A DNA stretch of 37,184 nucleotides. Source: Spirochaetaceae bacterium. GTDB lineage: Bacteria > Spirochaetota > Spirochaetia > DSM-2461. The position numbers and the translations under genes were made by a program. Numbering within the stretch: the stretch's first letter is position 1; each line of letters opens with the position of its first letter. Shown here piece by piece: positions 1 to 7,423 of this stretch. Under the pieces are notes generated by a model. The model was not told the DNA's origin. It ran no database searches and was given only the letters and a program-made list of their open reading frames with translations. The stretch is from assembly GCA_016744925.1 (NCBI GenBank), contig JADGDJ010000019.1, forward strand, positions 1-37,184, in the 5' to 3' direction.

Positions 1-316
1 GAAGCTGGATATCATTGACGTGAATAGTAACTCTACTATTCTTAACGCCATCTTTTTCCCATCTTTCCTGGCGTAGTTCACCATCGATAGCTACCTGCTG
101 TCCACGAGAAAGATATTGGTTGAGACTTTCACCTCTCTTACCCCAAAGTGTAGCATCAAAAAAGTTTGCCTCATCAACCCATTGATCACCTTGTTTCATT
201 CTCCGATTTACAGCGATTCCCAGTTTGGTCAAAGCCATTCCGGAATTAGTATACTTCAATTCGGCATCTCTAGTGAGACGCCCGACAAGTACTACATGAT
301 TAATATCTCCAGCCAT
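1..316 (-). CDS. ssb: Single-stranded DNA-binding protein, 3' end outside window
   Basis: Single-stranded DNA-binding protein that coats ssDNA in replication, repair and recombination. About 105 N-terminal residues are visible: the start MAGDINHVVLVGRLTRDAEL is the classic OB-fold opening, followed by NRR, an FFDATLWGKRGE-type strand and the RGQQVAIDGELRQERWE region. The ATG at 314-316 lies behind a strong SD (complement of cacctcct, 321-328). The gene runs off the left edge, so the acidic C-terminal tail is not seen. It follows rpsF by 21 nt on the same strand, the usual bacterial rpsF-ssb-rpsR order, so rpsR and rplI would be expected further left. Confidence 0.95.
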   Translation of the reverse strand, partial: MAGDINHVVLVGRLTRDAELKYTNSGMALTKLGIAVNRRMKQGDQWVDEANFFDATLWGKRGESLNQYLSRGQQVAIDGELRQERWEKDGVKNSRVTIHVNDIQL

Positions 317-337
317 TACACACCTCCTGTTTCTGAA

Positions 338-619
338 TTACTTCTCTTTTCTTACAAAAAGAGACTTGAGCACACTCGGTGTCAATTTAAGATCTTCATC
401 GATCTTAATAAGACTTTCTGGAGCTGCATTCAAAACGAACAGGTGGTAGTGACCTCTTTCTTCTTTTTTCACGGGATATGCGAGCAATCTGTCACCCATA
501 TCCTCGTCTGAAGAAATTTCAACACCATTTTTCTGGAGCAGTTCTTTTACGGCTTTAAGACCGACTGCATAATTATCTTCTTTTGTTGTGAAGATACTTA
601 CAAATTCATAAGTTCTCAT
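338..619 (-). CDS. rpsF: 30S ribosomal protein S6
   Basis: Ribosomal protein S6 of the small subunit, which pairs with S18 on the central platform. The 93-residue product begins MRTYEFVSIF and has the S6 features GDRLLAYPVKKEERGHYHLF and a C-terminal basic VRKEK, normal family length. The start is set by an AGGAGG-type SD (complement of cctcctta, 631-638). It is first in an rpsF-ssb unit. A hairpin in its leader and a TTGACA promoter lie upstream and are listed separately. Confidence 0.96.
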   Translation of the reverse strand: MRTYEFVSIFTTKEDNYAVGLKAVKELLQKNGVEISSDEDMGDRLLAYPVKKEERGHYHLFVLNAAPESLIKIDEDLKLTPSVLKSLFVRKEK

Positions 620-651
620 TATTTAATAATCCTCCTTACGGACTATAATGA

Positions 652-670
652 TTCATCCATACCGGATGAA
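652..670 (-). promoter_or_regulatory. Hairpin in the rpsF 5' leader, possible S6:S18 site
   Basis: A 7-bp perfect stem (TTCATCC / GGATGAA on either strand) with a 5-nt loop sits 33 nt upstream of the rpsF start, inside the transcript predicted from the promoter at 687-715. On the RNA strand the stem closes on a CCGG, and a second CCG lies just before the SD. rpsF leaders in many bacteria carry a CCG-containing element bound by the S6:S18 complex; whether this is that element is an inference from position and motif only. Confidence 0.35.
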
Positions 671-686
671 TAAAGAGGCTTGAAAA

Positions 687-715
687 AAATAACATATTGA
701 ACTTTATGATGTCAA
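687..715 (-). promoter_or_regulatory. Putative promoter of rpsF-ssb
   Basis: On the minus strand a perfect -35 TTGACA (710-715) is followed after 17 nt by TTATTT (687-692). The -10 is weak, but spacing and position (68 nt upstream of the rpsF start) fit. Confidence 0.45.
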
Positions 716-824
716 GGTGAGTTGTGCTTAAGCCGATCATATATTCAAGTAATAAACGCAGTGTACGCATGGTGTGTCCGCAAAGTATGTTACAATGGGA
801 TTAGTATGGAAGCTGAACTGTAAT

Positions 825-1286
825 ATGAAACAGAAAATACATTATGAAAATGACATCTTTTATCTCAAGTCCTATATAAGGATATTAAGCGATGCACTAA
901 AACTCAATATCGACTCCTTTATCTTTGCAGAGAAGACAATGGAAGATATTAATTTTATTGAAAGCATAATACTTAAGCTCTACACATCGTTAGAGGAAAA
1001 TCCCCACCTGATTCGAAGAACCGACCACCTCCTCTCTGTCCTGGAAGTGAAAAAGTACTTTATCACCTACCTGGAAACTCTGACGAGAAATGGGAACCCC
1101 TATTCTACGGATCTCAAGCAGGCTTTTCCGAAACTGAGACGATCTGTTGTCAACCACACAAGGGATCTTTCAACAATACAGGCGCTTTTAAAAACAACTG
1201 AATCAGCCAGTACTGAAAACGAGCATATCTCGGAAAATGAGATGAGCTTTCTCCTTACTCCCTACATGGATAGCGACGATAAATAA
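825..1286 (+). CDS. Hypothetical small cytoplasmic protein
   Basis: Not recognised. From the ATG at 825 the product is 153 residues (MKQKIHYENDIFYLKSYIRI...), rich in Leu, Ile, Asn and Glu. It appears mostly helical, has no signal peptide or membrane segment, and ends acidic (MDSDDK). The frame is open further upstream to a GTG at 774, but only the ATG at 825 has a purine-rich GGAAG before it (12 nt away), so I chose the later start; the spacing is long and the choice uncertain. It is a single gene, divergent from rpsF and convergent with the caspase-like gene. The stem CCCAC/GTGGG just after its stop could be a weak terminator. Confidence 0.6.
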   Translation: MKQKIHYENDIFYLKSYIRILSDALKLNIDSFIFAEKTMEDINFIESIILKLYTSLEENPHLIRRTDHLLSVLEVKKYFITYLETLTRNGNPYSTDLKQAFPKLRRSVVNHTRDLSTIQALLKTTESASTENEHISENEMSFLLTPYMDSDDK

Positions 1287-1317
1287 CCCACAGAATTGAG
1301 TGGGCACTCTCCTTGAC

Positions 1318-3066
1318 TCAGGGACGGCGAACAACGCGAAAACCTACATCAGTATACCTGAAGTACGGATTGAGGTTCCCGCGAAAAGTCGACTGACTTC
1401 CCCCATCACCCCAACTGCCGCCCCGGTCCACACGGTTCGATCCCGATGAAAAACCGAAAGGATTTATCTGATATTCTGAAGTGTAATTCCCATACCAGTC
1501 CCAACACCACTCCCAGACATTACCACTCATATCATAAAGCCCCAGTTCATTGGCTTGTTTCTCTCCGACTGGGTGGACATCAGCCCCGCTGTTGCCGGAA
1601 TACCAGGCTGCAGAATCCAGGTTGTTGCTCCCCGAATAATCATAACCCAGGCTCGCATTACCACCCCGGGCGGCAAACTCCCACTCAGCTTCCGTAGCCA
1701 GTCTGTAACCGTTGACTTCCATATTCATTTGAATATTTTCTCCACGTCCTGAATAAACCGGAGTCAGCCCCGCTATTAAACTTATGCGGTTACAGTACTC
1801 TACTGCTTCAAACCAGTTGATATAGTACATGGGGTAGTTTGAACCAACAGCTTCAAGATTCCAGTCGGGATTCACTTTATCTCGCTGGTGAACAACTGTT
1901 GCCCCCATAACACTTTCCCATTCACCTTGTGTCACCTCATATAAGCCCATATGGAAACTGCTGACAGTTACAGTATGAACAGGGATTTCATCATCATTTC
2001 CACGGGAAGAACCCATGGAAAAAGTTCCTCCGGTGACAGGAATCATACCCTCAGTATTTAAGGGCCCTCCCTCGGAAGATCTATAAGAGAAATGAACCTG
2101 AAGTGTATTATTTTCACTGACATTGATATTTCTTGATTCAGTTTTATCGGAGTAGCGAATCTCGATGAAATGAGATCCCGTTTCTATATCACTTAAAGTT
2201 GCCGATCTGCTGGAGGAAATATCCCCCATTCTAATTCCGTTTAGAAAAAGGGTTCCCCCTTCTTCAACGCTGACCTTTACCGAGCCGTAAATAGACTCAT
2301 CTACAACAAAGCCGGGAGTGCGGTTCCCTGAATCACTGCCGTTTCCGGCGAGATAAACTTCGCTTTCCAGCTGATTGTATTCTCCTGTGCGCTGATTTCC
2401 TCCCGATGCCGTTCTCACATCAGTTCTCACTTTTCTGAGCAAACTGCCAAGTTCCAGCCCCGGTGTTTCAAGGTATTTCAATAATGCAGGTGTAAATAGT
2501 CCATCCTGTGCTGTGGTTCCCGCATCGGCAGAATAGACAATAATAGAATCTGATGGCGGATCTATTACTACTGCCAAACCTCTCGATGCGTTGCGTGATG
2601 CACCGGGGAGTGGATTATTTCTACAGGCATCGAGAATGACAATATTGGTCTGGCTACCTGAAACATCCATAACTCCCAGAACTTCATCAATATCAACAGC
2701 CCGGGATTTGACTCTTCTTTCATCGGGGATATCGGCTTCGACGGGAATTATATAATTGGATCCATTGACCTGAACCCCATGACCACCGTAATGAAATAGA
2801 GCGAGTCCTCCCCTCTGCTCTAATTTTGTCTCGAATTCTGAAAGAGAATCGAGAATCTGATCTTCTGTTCCATCGAGGAGAAGAATCACATCAAAACCCA
2901 GTCTCTGAAGGGCATTTTTCATCTCTATAGCTTCGGATTTGGGGTTGGATAGTTCAGAAAAATGGCTATAAGCTCCGTTGCCGATAACCAGAGCTGTTTT
3001 GTTTTCAGCTGCAATCGTTGTTATTGATAGGTATGAGATTAAGAGGAGGAAAAAAAACTTCTTCAA
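1318..3066 (-). CDS. Secreted caspase-like (C14) protein with PEGA and FGE-sulfatase-fold domains
   Basis: Three domains follow a signal peptide (residues numbered from the GTG at 3084). Residues 28-250 form a caspase-like p20 domain with the catalytic dyad visible: His102 in HYGGHG and Cys154 in LDACRNNP. Residues ~264-334 resemble a PEGA surface repeat (SVEEGGTLFLNG...LSDIETGSHFIEI). Residues 347-588 are a formylglycine-generating-enzyme/C-type-lectin-like fold (PVTGGTFSMGS, GYRLATEAEWEFAARGG, SGNVWEWCWDW, RGGSW, GFRVVRRP). The two cysteines needed for FGE catalysis near RGGSW are absent, so that domain is probably a binding module. I start at the TTG at 3066 because GGAGAG (3071-3076) precedes it and the signal peptide then opens MKKFFFLLL. 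The protein probably acts outside the inner membrane; its substrate is unknown. Confidence 0.88.
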   Translation of the reverse strand: MKKFFFLLLISYLSITTIAAENKTALVIGNGAYSHFSELSNPKSEAIEMKNALQRLGFDVILLLDGTEDQILDSLSEFETKLEQRGGLALFHYGGHGVQVNGSNYIIPVEADIPDERRVKSRAVDIDEVLGVMDVSGSQTNIVILDACRNNPLPGASRNASRGLAVVIDPPSDSIIVYSADAGTTAQDGLFTPALLKYLETPGLELGSLLRKVRTDVRTASGGNQRTGEYNQLESEVYLAGNGSDSGNRTPGFVVDESIYGSVKVSVEEGGTLFLNGIRMGDISSSRSATLSDIETGSHFIEIRYSDKTESRNINVSENNTLQVHFSYRSSEGGPLNTEGMIPVTGGTFSMGSSRGNDDEIPVHTVTVSSFHMGLYEVTQGEWESVMGATVVHQRDKVNPDWNLEAVGSNYPMYYINWFEAVEYCNRISLIAGLTPVYSGRGENIQMNMEVNGYRLATEAEWEFAARGGNASLGYDYSGSNNLDSAAWYSGNSGADVHPVGEKQANELGLYDMSGNVWEWCWDWYGNYTSEYQINPFGFSSGSNRVDRGGSWGDGGSQSTFRGNLNPYFRYTDVGFRVVRRP

Positions 3067-3099
3067 TTGTCTCTCCGGATTCACTGATACGATATCTTT

Positions 3100-3128
3100 A
3101 TTTTATGATAAAAATAGGTATAAAACAA
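3100..3128 (-). promoter_or_regulatory. Putative promoter of the caspase-like gene
   Basis: Minus-strand TTGTTT (3123-3128), 17 nt, then TAAAAT (3100-3105). Five of six bases match the -10 consensus. It lies 33 nt before the preferred TTG start, suggesting the gene is transcribed separately from the amino-sugar operon upstream. Confidence 0.5.
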
Positions 3129-3172
3129 CTTTCTTTCTGAAAAGGGAAATTTTCCGGAGTGTGATTATTGGC

Positions 3173-3197
3173 AGAGACGGGTTTGAAATCCGTCTCT
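3173..3197 (-). terminator. Hairpin after the SIS-domain gene
   Basis: Perfect 8-bp inverted repeat AGAGACGG / CCGTCTCT with a 9-nt loop, 12 nt beyond the stop of the SIS gene and before the caspase promoter. There is no U-run directly after it on the minus strand, so it may be a stabilising 3' end or a weak terminator rather than a classic intrinsic terminator. Confidence 0.45.
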
Positions 3198-3209
3198 ACC
3201 CGAATTTTA

Positions 3210-4220
3210 CTACTCTACTTCGTTTCCGACTTTTCTGGCTCTTACCGGCTTATCGAGATTCACCTTGAGAGCGATACCAGTCTCAACGAGCAGACTCCAT
3301 CCCGCAGCCAGTTCAACATAGTTCTGAAACTGACCACCATCGGGAATAATCACCGTATCAAAGCTGGTTTTACGGGACGATATTGCAATGATATTCATAC
3401 CCACACCATCGATCATACATTCTCTAAATTTTGCCTCTTCCTCTTCAAAGGGATCGATAACAATGAGAACATCTCTTTCAGTCATAACTTCTTCAATACC
3501 ATGAGCGGCATAAGTCCCCTCAAGATATCCGGATTTTTTCCTCGTAATCTCATTTGTCTTCAACGTCAGCTCTTCAGCCACACCATTATTTCTGCCGGCA
3601 AAATAGATCATATCCGCATTGGCTATTTTATCTATGACAGATGGTTCAATTTCCATAGTCAGAACTTTTTCAATATCATCACCGGCCTTGTTTAGACCAT
3701 CGAGTTTTCCACCGGAGAGAGATTTTAAAAGTGCATCATAAAACAATCCCTGTTCAATAACACTTTTTGTTGCCGCTACTGCATCTTCACCACCACAGGA
3801 AAGGATACTTGCCCTCGTGGGAATCGTTGAAACCGGTGTGTCTTCAAAAGCAGAGATTCCGTAAAAAGTATCATTCCCTTCATTTTTTAATTTTTTGAAC
3901 AGCCGTACCAATTCTTTAGTTTTTCCAGAATTGGACATACCGAATACTGCTGTATTTCTAAGGTCATACTCTAAAGCCTGGGTTGCTCCCTCGGTGTAGA
4001 GTTCAGGACCACCTATAAATTTGAGTGAATTATAAATTGCTCTTTTAGCGGGAAATATCCTACTGGACCCTTCGCCCGTTAAAAACAATCTGCTTTTATC
4101 CTTCACATCAGAGGCAAAAGCTTCAACAACAGAAACATCATAGTTTCTCACAACATTCACAGTTTCCAGCATCTCTCGGCACAAAGCGTATTTACTGTAT
4201 TTTTCATTATTTGTATTCAT
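3210..4220 (-). CDS. SIS-domain sugar-phosphate isomerase/deaminase-like protein
   Basis: Two SIS (sugar isomerase) domains typical of the AgaS/GlmS-isomerase-like group. The first has the phosphosugar-binding stretches RLFLTGEGSSRIFPAK and AVFGMSNSGKTKELVRLFK. The second has ADMIYFAGRNNGVAEEL and the GlmS-like LKTNEITRKKSGYLEGTYAAHG. Length 336, usual for the family. The probable role is interconversion or deamination of an amino-sugar phosphate such as glucosamine-6-P to fructose-6-P. This is inferred from family and from its place last in an operon with a PIG-L deacetylase and a phosphofructokinase; the substrate is not shown. The ATG follows GAGGTG and overlaps the PIG-L gene by 14 nt, so translation is probably coupled. 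Confidence 0.85.
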   Translation of the reverse strand: MNTNNEKYSKYALCREMLETVNVVRNYDVSVVEAFASDVKDKSRLFLTGEGSSRIFPAKRAIYNSLKFIGGPELYTEGATQALEYDLRNTAVFGMSNSGKTKELVRLFKKLKNEGNDTFYGISAFEDTPVSTIPTRASILSCGGEDAVAATKSVIEQGLFYDALLKSLSGGKLDGLNKAGDDIEKVLTMEIEPSVIDKIANADMIYFAGRNNGVAEELTLKTNEITRKKSGYLEGTYAAHGIEEVMTERDVLIVIDPFEEEEAKFRECMIDGVGMNIIAISSRKTSFDTVIIPDGGQFQNYVELAAGWSLLVETGIALKVNLDKPVRARKVGNEVE

Positions 4221-4983
4221 CGTTCACCTCTAATAAATCTTTTAATTCATTCTGTATCTGCGGAAAGGTTTCAAACCCACCACTCATATGCTGCCAGAAA
4301 CACTCGGCATATTCAAAACCGGCCATTTTTCCGATTTCCCGGTTGTATTCTTTTGACATTTTAAAAAAATCATCTATGTTATACATGCTCTTCATAAGCC
4401 GAATCTGAGACTGATGAAAGGAGAGCATCTCCATTTTAGTTTCAATAACCGAGGAGATATCTACGATAAACTGAGGTTTCGGAAGAGGATCCCCCAGGGC
4501 ACCGGTCAGCTTCATCGGCGCTGTATGATATAAAAGCGGTGTCACATCCATCGGCTCTTCAGTACAGGGGGCATTGGACAATGTAGCCTGCATCGCTGCC
4601 ACATCGACAATAGCAGCTGTCGCTCTATGGTCCGCATGATAGTCAGAAGGGACATGGGTGAACACAATTCCGGGATTCACCCTGCGCAGGATCTCTAAAA
4701 CTTTGATTCTCACCTCAAATGTGTCAAACACATAACCGTCCCGTTCATCGAGACAATAGTAGTCGGCATTGAGAACATCAGCCGCTTTTTCTGCTTCTTT
4801 TTTTCTAATTATTTTAGTCTGCTCTTCATCTGTATCAACTCCGCCCAATCCCCCGGCTGTCATCGTGGCGATTACAATTTTATATCCACGATCTTTAAGG
4901 AGTTTCAAAGTTCCCGAACACCACGATTCCGCATCATCCGGATGGGCCTGAACAACAAGCACTGTTTTATTAAATCTCGACAT
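4207..4983 (-). CDS. PIG-L family Zn-dependent deacetylase
   Basis: PIG-L/LmbE deacetylases remove acetyl groups from N-acetylglucosaminyl compounds. Metal ligands are visible: AHPDDAE (His14, Asp17) near the N-terminus and the second motif DYHADHRA (His116, His119). Length 258 is typical and there is no signal peptide, so the enzyme is cytoplasmic. It lies between the PFK gene (14-nt overlap) and the SIS gene (14-nt overlap). In this context it most plausibly deacetylates GlcNAc, chitobiose or a phosphorylated form, replacing NagA; a bacillithiol-type BshB role is a weaker alternative because no bshA or bshC is nearby. The ATG is preceded by GGAAGAG. Confidence 0.87.
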   Translation of the reverse strand: MSRFNKTVLVVQAHPDDAESWCSGTLKLLKDRGYKIVIATMTAGGLGGVDTDEEQTKIIRKKEAEKAADVLNADYYCLDERDGYVFDTFEVRIKVLEILRRVNPGIVFTHVPSDYHADHRATAAIVDVAAMQATLSNAPCTEEPMDVTPLLYHTAPMKLTGALGDPLPKPQFIVDISSVIETKMEMLSFHQSQIRLMKSMYNIDDFFKMSKEYNREIGKMAGFEYAECFWQHMSGGFETFPQIQNELKDLLEVNDEYK

Positions 4984-6178
4984 ATTTCTCTTCCAATCTC
5001 GTATAACGAGGTAATTCAGGAATCAGAGGTTTGATGTAATCTAAAAATTTATCAGTTACAAAATTCCCCTCTTCATTGATGTAATCATCAGGCATGGATT
5101 TTGCACGGACAGCAACCGAAGAAAGTGGTGCCGTACCGTATTGAAATGTAATCATCCCGTCCGATTCAACTCTTTCAACTGTCACCATGACAGCTGACTT
5201 GCCCTGGGCTGCCAGATCAACAGCTTTCTCACCACAGTCAAAAGCCCGTTGAAGATCTTCGGGAATAGCCCTGTCTATGGCACTCATTATGAGGGATTCA
5301 GTTATCTGAAACTCGCCGCGCAATCCGAGTTTTTTTGAAAGGATTCTATGAACGCTCATACCGACACTGGCTCCTCCCATAGCACCGAATTCTGTATTGC
5401 CGAATTTATCGGAATCCTCTGCAGCACTCACCGGTGATCCGTCAGCATATTTAAGCCCTTCACTGACAACAACCGATACCCAGCCGTATTTTTCTATGCA
5501 TTTTTTGGCATCTTTTAGAAACTTATCCCCATCAAAGACCCTCTCCGGACAGTAAATAAGGTGGGGACCATCGTCGGCATGATGCTTCGCCATCACTGTA
5601 GCCGCAGCGAGCCATCCCGCATCACGACCGATGGTCTGATACACAACAAACTGATCAACTTTTTTCATATCTCTCGCCAATGCCCCGGCCTGTTGTACAG
5701 AAAGGGCATTGTATCGTGCCGCTGAAGCAAATCCGGGAGTGTGATCGGTGCCATAGAGGTCATTGTCTACAGTCTTGGGGATTCCCACGCCGTAGAGTTC
5801 ATAGCCTGAAGAACTGCAGTACTCTTCAATGCGATGTATTGTATCCATCGTATCATTGCCGCCGATGAGAAAAAAATATCGAATATTGAATTTCTTCAAG
5901 ACTTCTAAAATCCGGGGGAAATCTTCTGTGCAAACTTTGTGTCTAGTTGACCCCAGTGCGGAAGATGGTGTTGTCCTCAAACCCTCTATCACTGAATCAC
6001 TTTGAGCAGAAAGATCCCATAAATCTTCATTCATAAACCCTTCAACACCGAAATGCATTCCGTAGAGGTTTTCAATATGGTCGTATTTCGCAACAGCGGA
6101 CATGACTCCCGCCAATGACGAATTGATAACCGAGGTCGGTCCGCCGGACTGCCCGACTATAGCATTACCTTTAATCAT
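4970..6178 (-). CDS. 6-phosphofructokinase, PPi-dependent type
   Basis: Phosphorylates fructose-6-P to fructose-1,6-bisphosphate. PfkA-family motifs: VGQSGGPTSVINSSLAG at the N-terminus, IGGNDTMDT (residues 105-113), PKTVDND (134-140, Asp138 the catalytic base), and an IGRDAGWLAA effector/substrate segment. The Asp at 109 (where ATP enzymes have Gly) and Lys at 135 mark pyrophosphate-type enzymes. The Asn at 108 replaces the usual Mg-binding Asp of GGDD/GGDG, which is unusual. Length 402 suits the long PPi-PFK group. SD AAGGAG is 5 nt before the ATG. It overlaps the ROK gene by 8 nt and the deacetylase gene by 14 nt, placing a glycolytic step in the amino-sugar operon. Confidence 0.88.
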   Translation of the reverse strand: MIKGNAIVGQSGGPTSVINSSLAGVMSAVAKYDHIENLYGMHFGVEGFMNEDLWDLSAQSDSVIEGLRTTPSSALGSTRHKVCTEDFPRILEVLKKFNIRYFFLIGGNDTMDTIHRIEEYCSSSGYELYGVGIPKTVDNDLYGTDHTPGFASAARYNALSVQQAGALARDMKKVDQFVVYQTIGRDAGWLAAATVMAKHHADDGPHLIYCPERVFDGDKFLKDAKKCIEKYGWVSVVVSEGLKYADGSPVSAAEDSDKFGNTEFGAMGGASVGMSVHRILSKKLGLRGEFQITESLIMSAIDRAIPEDLQRAFDCGEKAVDLAAQGKSAVMVTVERVESDGMITFQYGTAPLSSVAVRAKSMPDDYINEEGNFVTDKFLDYIKPLIPELPRYTRLEEKYVEI

Positions 6179-7286
6179 TATATCTCCTTAAAACATCGCT
6201 CCACTGAAGCGTTTTTTTATCTGAATCCTTTTGAAGCTCTGGAGACTGGAACAGTTTTTCCATAAACATAGATGCGGCTCCGTAGGCTGTATCTCTGTTA
6301 TTCACTTCGGGAAAAGAGATTGAAAAATCACATTCCTCAAGTATGGCCTCAACAGCTTCTCTGCAATGAGTGAATTGTCCCCCGAAAATAATTTCCTGAG
6401 GGTCAAAAACACTGAAAATTGGTTTTAAATACTGAAATAGTGAATCGAGATATACCTTTAAGGCCACAGGATCTATATTCCAGCCATCTTCTGTTTTTAT
6501 ATATATGTTTCCCTGTTCCCGAGATAAAAGATCTTCGGGCAGCTCACCTGCTGCGGATCCCGAACCGTAGTAGACTTCTCCTTTGAGAACAACCCCTATT
6601 CCGATTTCTATCTCTACAGGAGCGGATTCCCCCTCCTGCCTGTGAAGCTTCCAAATAATATTCAGAAAATCCTGAAGCCTCTTATCTTTATTTTTCTCAA
6701 GCTGTCCCCAGGCACAGCAGTTGGCATCATTGTCGATTAGGACAGGGACAGAAAAAAGACCCTCGGCCGCTATTTCGAAATTAAAATTATGACAATCAAA
6801 AGAAGTGGCTTTCAAAATAAAGCCTTTTTCTGTATCGACAATACCGGGAATTCCGACACCAATACCTATTATAGGAACAGAAAATGAGTCAATTTCATCC
6901 TTTAATGACTCGTAAAGCCTTTCAATCGTTTCAACAATCCCTGAATAAACGAGATTCCCAGACCACTCTTGCAGTATGGAACCGTTGAGATTGACCAGCA
7001 CGGCACTGTAAGAGCTAATTTGCAGATCGATACCCAATATAGATCCAAAATTTTCATTAATTCCCAGTAAAACCGGCCGTCGGCCGCCTTTGGCAGGAGC
7101 GATACCTTCAGATACGACTTTTACAATTGAATTCTCCAAAAGAGGATTCACTAGATTGGTTATAGTCGACCTGTCCAAACTCAATTGTCTGGAAATTTCA
7201 ATCCTGCTTATCCCCTCATTAATCCTCAAAAGCTGAAGGACGTGAGAGAGATTGACGATTCTCTGAAACTGTTTACTGTCAGCCAA
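6171..7286 (-). CDS. ROK-family transcriptional regulator lacking the zinc motif
   Basis: Sugar-responsive regulator first in the operon with PFK, deacetylase and SIS genes, so probably autoregulating it. A winged HTH occupies residues ~15-62 (SRIEISRQLSLDRSTITNLV), followed by the linker GGRRPVLLGI. The actin-like ROK core has GIDLQISSYSAVLVNLNG, GIGVGIPGIVD and DNDANCCAWG. The usual GExGH and CxCGxxGC zinc site is missing: the sequence reads SAAGELPEDLLSREQ, with a gap where the cysteines should be. DNA binding looks intact but sugar sensing may be altered. The start is a TTG behind a weak AAGGG. It is divergent from the UDP-sugar pyrophosphorylase gene. Confidence 0.88.
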   Translation of the reverse strand: MADSKQFQRIVNLSHVLQLLRINEGISRIEISRQLSLDRSTITNLVNPLLENSIVKVVSEGIAPAKGGRRPVLLGINENFGSILGIDLQISSYSAVLVNLNGSILQEWSGNLVYSGIVETIERLYESLKDEIDSFSVPIIGIGVGIPGIVDTEKGFILKATSFDCHNFNFEIAAEGLFSVPVLIDNDANCCAWGQLEKNKDKRLQDFLNIIWKLHRQEGESAPVEIEIGIGVVLKGEVYYGSGSAAGELPEDLLSREQGNIYIKTEDGWNIDPVALKVYLDSLFQYLKPIFSVFDPQEIIFGGQFTHCREAVEAILEECDFSISFPEVNNRDTAYGAASMFMEKLFQSPELQKDSDKKTLQWSDVLRRYND

Positions 7287-7341
7287 ATGTTAACCCTTTT
7301 GTTCTTTGTTTGTTTATTAAATCAACAATGAAAATATACAA

Positions 7342-7398
7342 TTAAAAATGTGTTATTGCAAGAGAAAAGTGAATTATCGAATCTTTAAAAATGTGTTA
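7342..7398. repeat. Two copies of a 14-bp direct repeat in the divergent promoter region
   Basis: TTAAAAATGTGTTA occurs perfectly at 7342-7355 and 7385-7398, 43 bp start to start (about four helical turns). They lie in the 137-bp region between the ROK operon (-) and the UDP-sugar pyrophosphorylase gene (+). This placement suits an operator pair for the neighbouring ROK protein or another regulator, but function is inferred only from position. Confidence 0.5.
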
Positions 7399-7423
7399 GC
7401 ATAAATCACAGAAGGGGAGATCT

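Noticed and set aside
1318-1700. A complete diversity-generating retroelement at the FGE-fold 3' end
   Set aside because: No reverse transcriptase and no template repeat were seen in the window; only the host fold is present.
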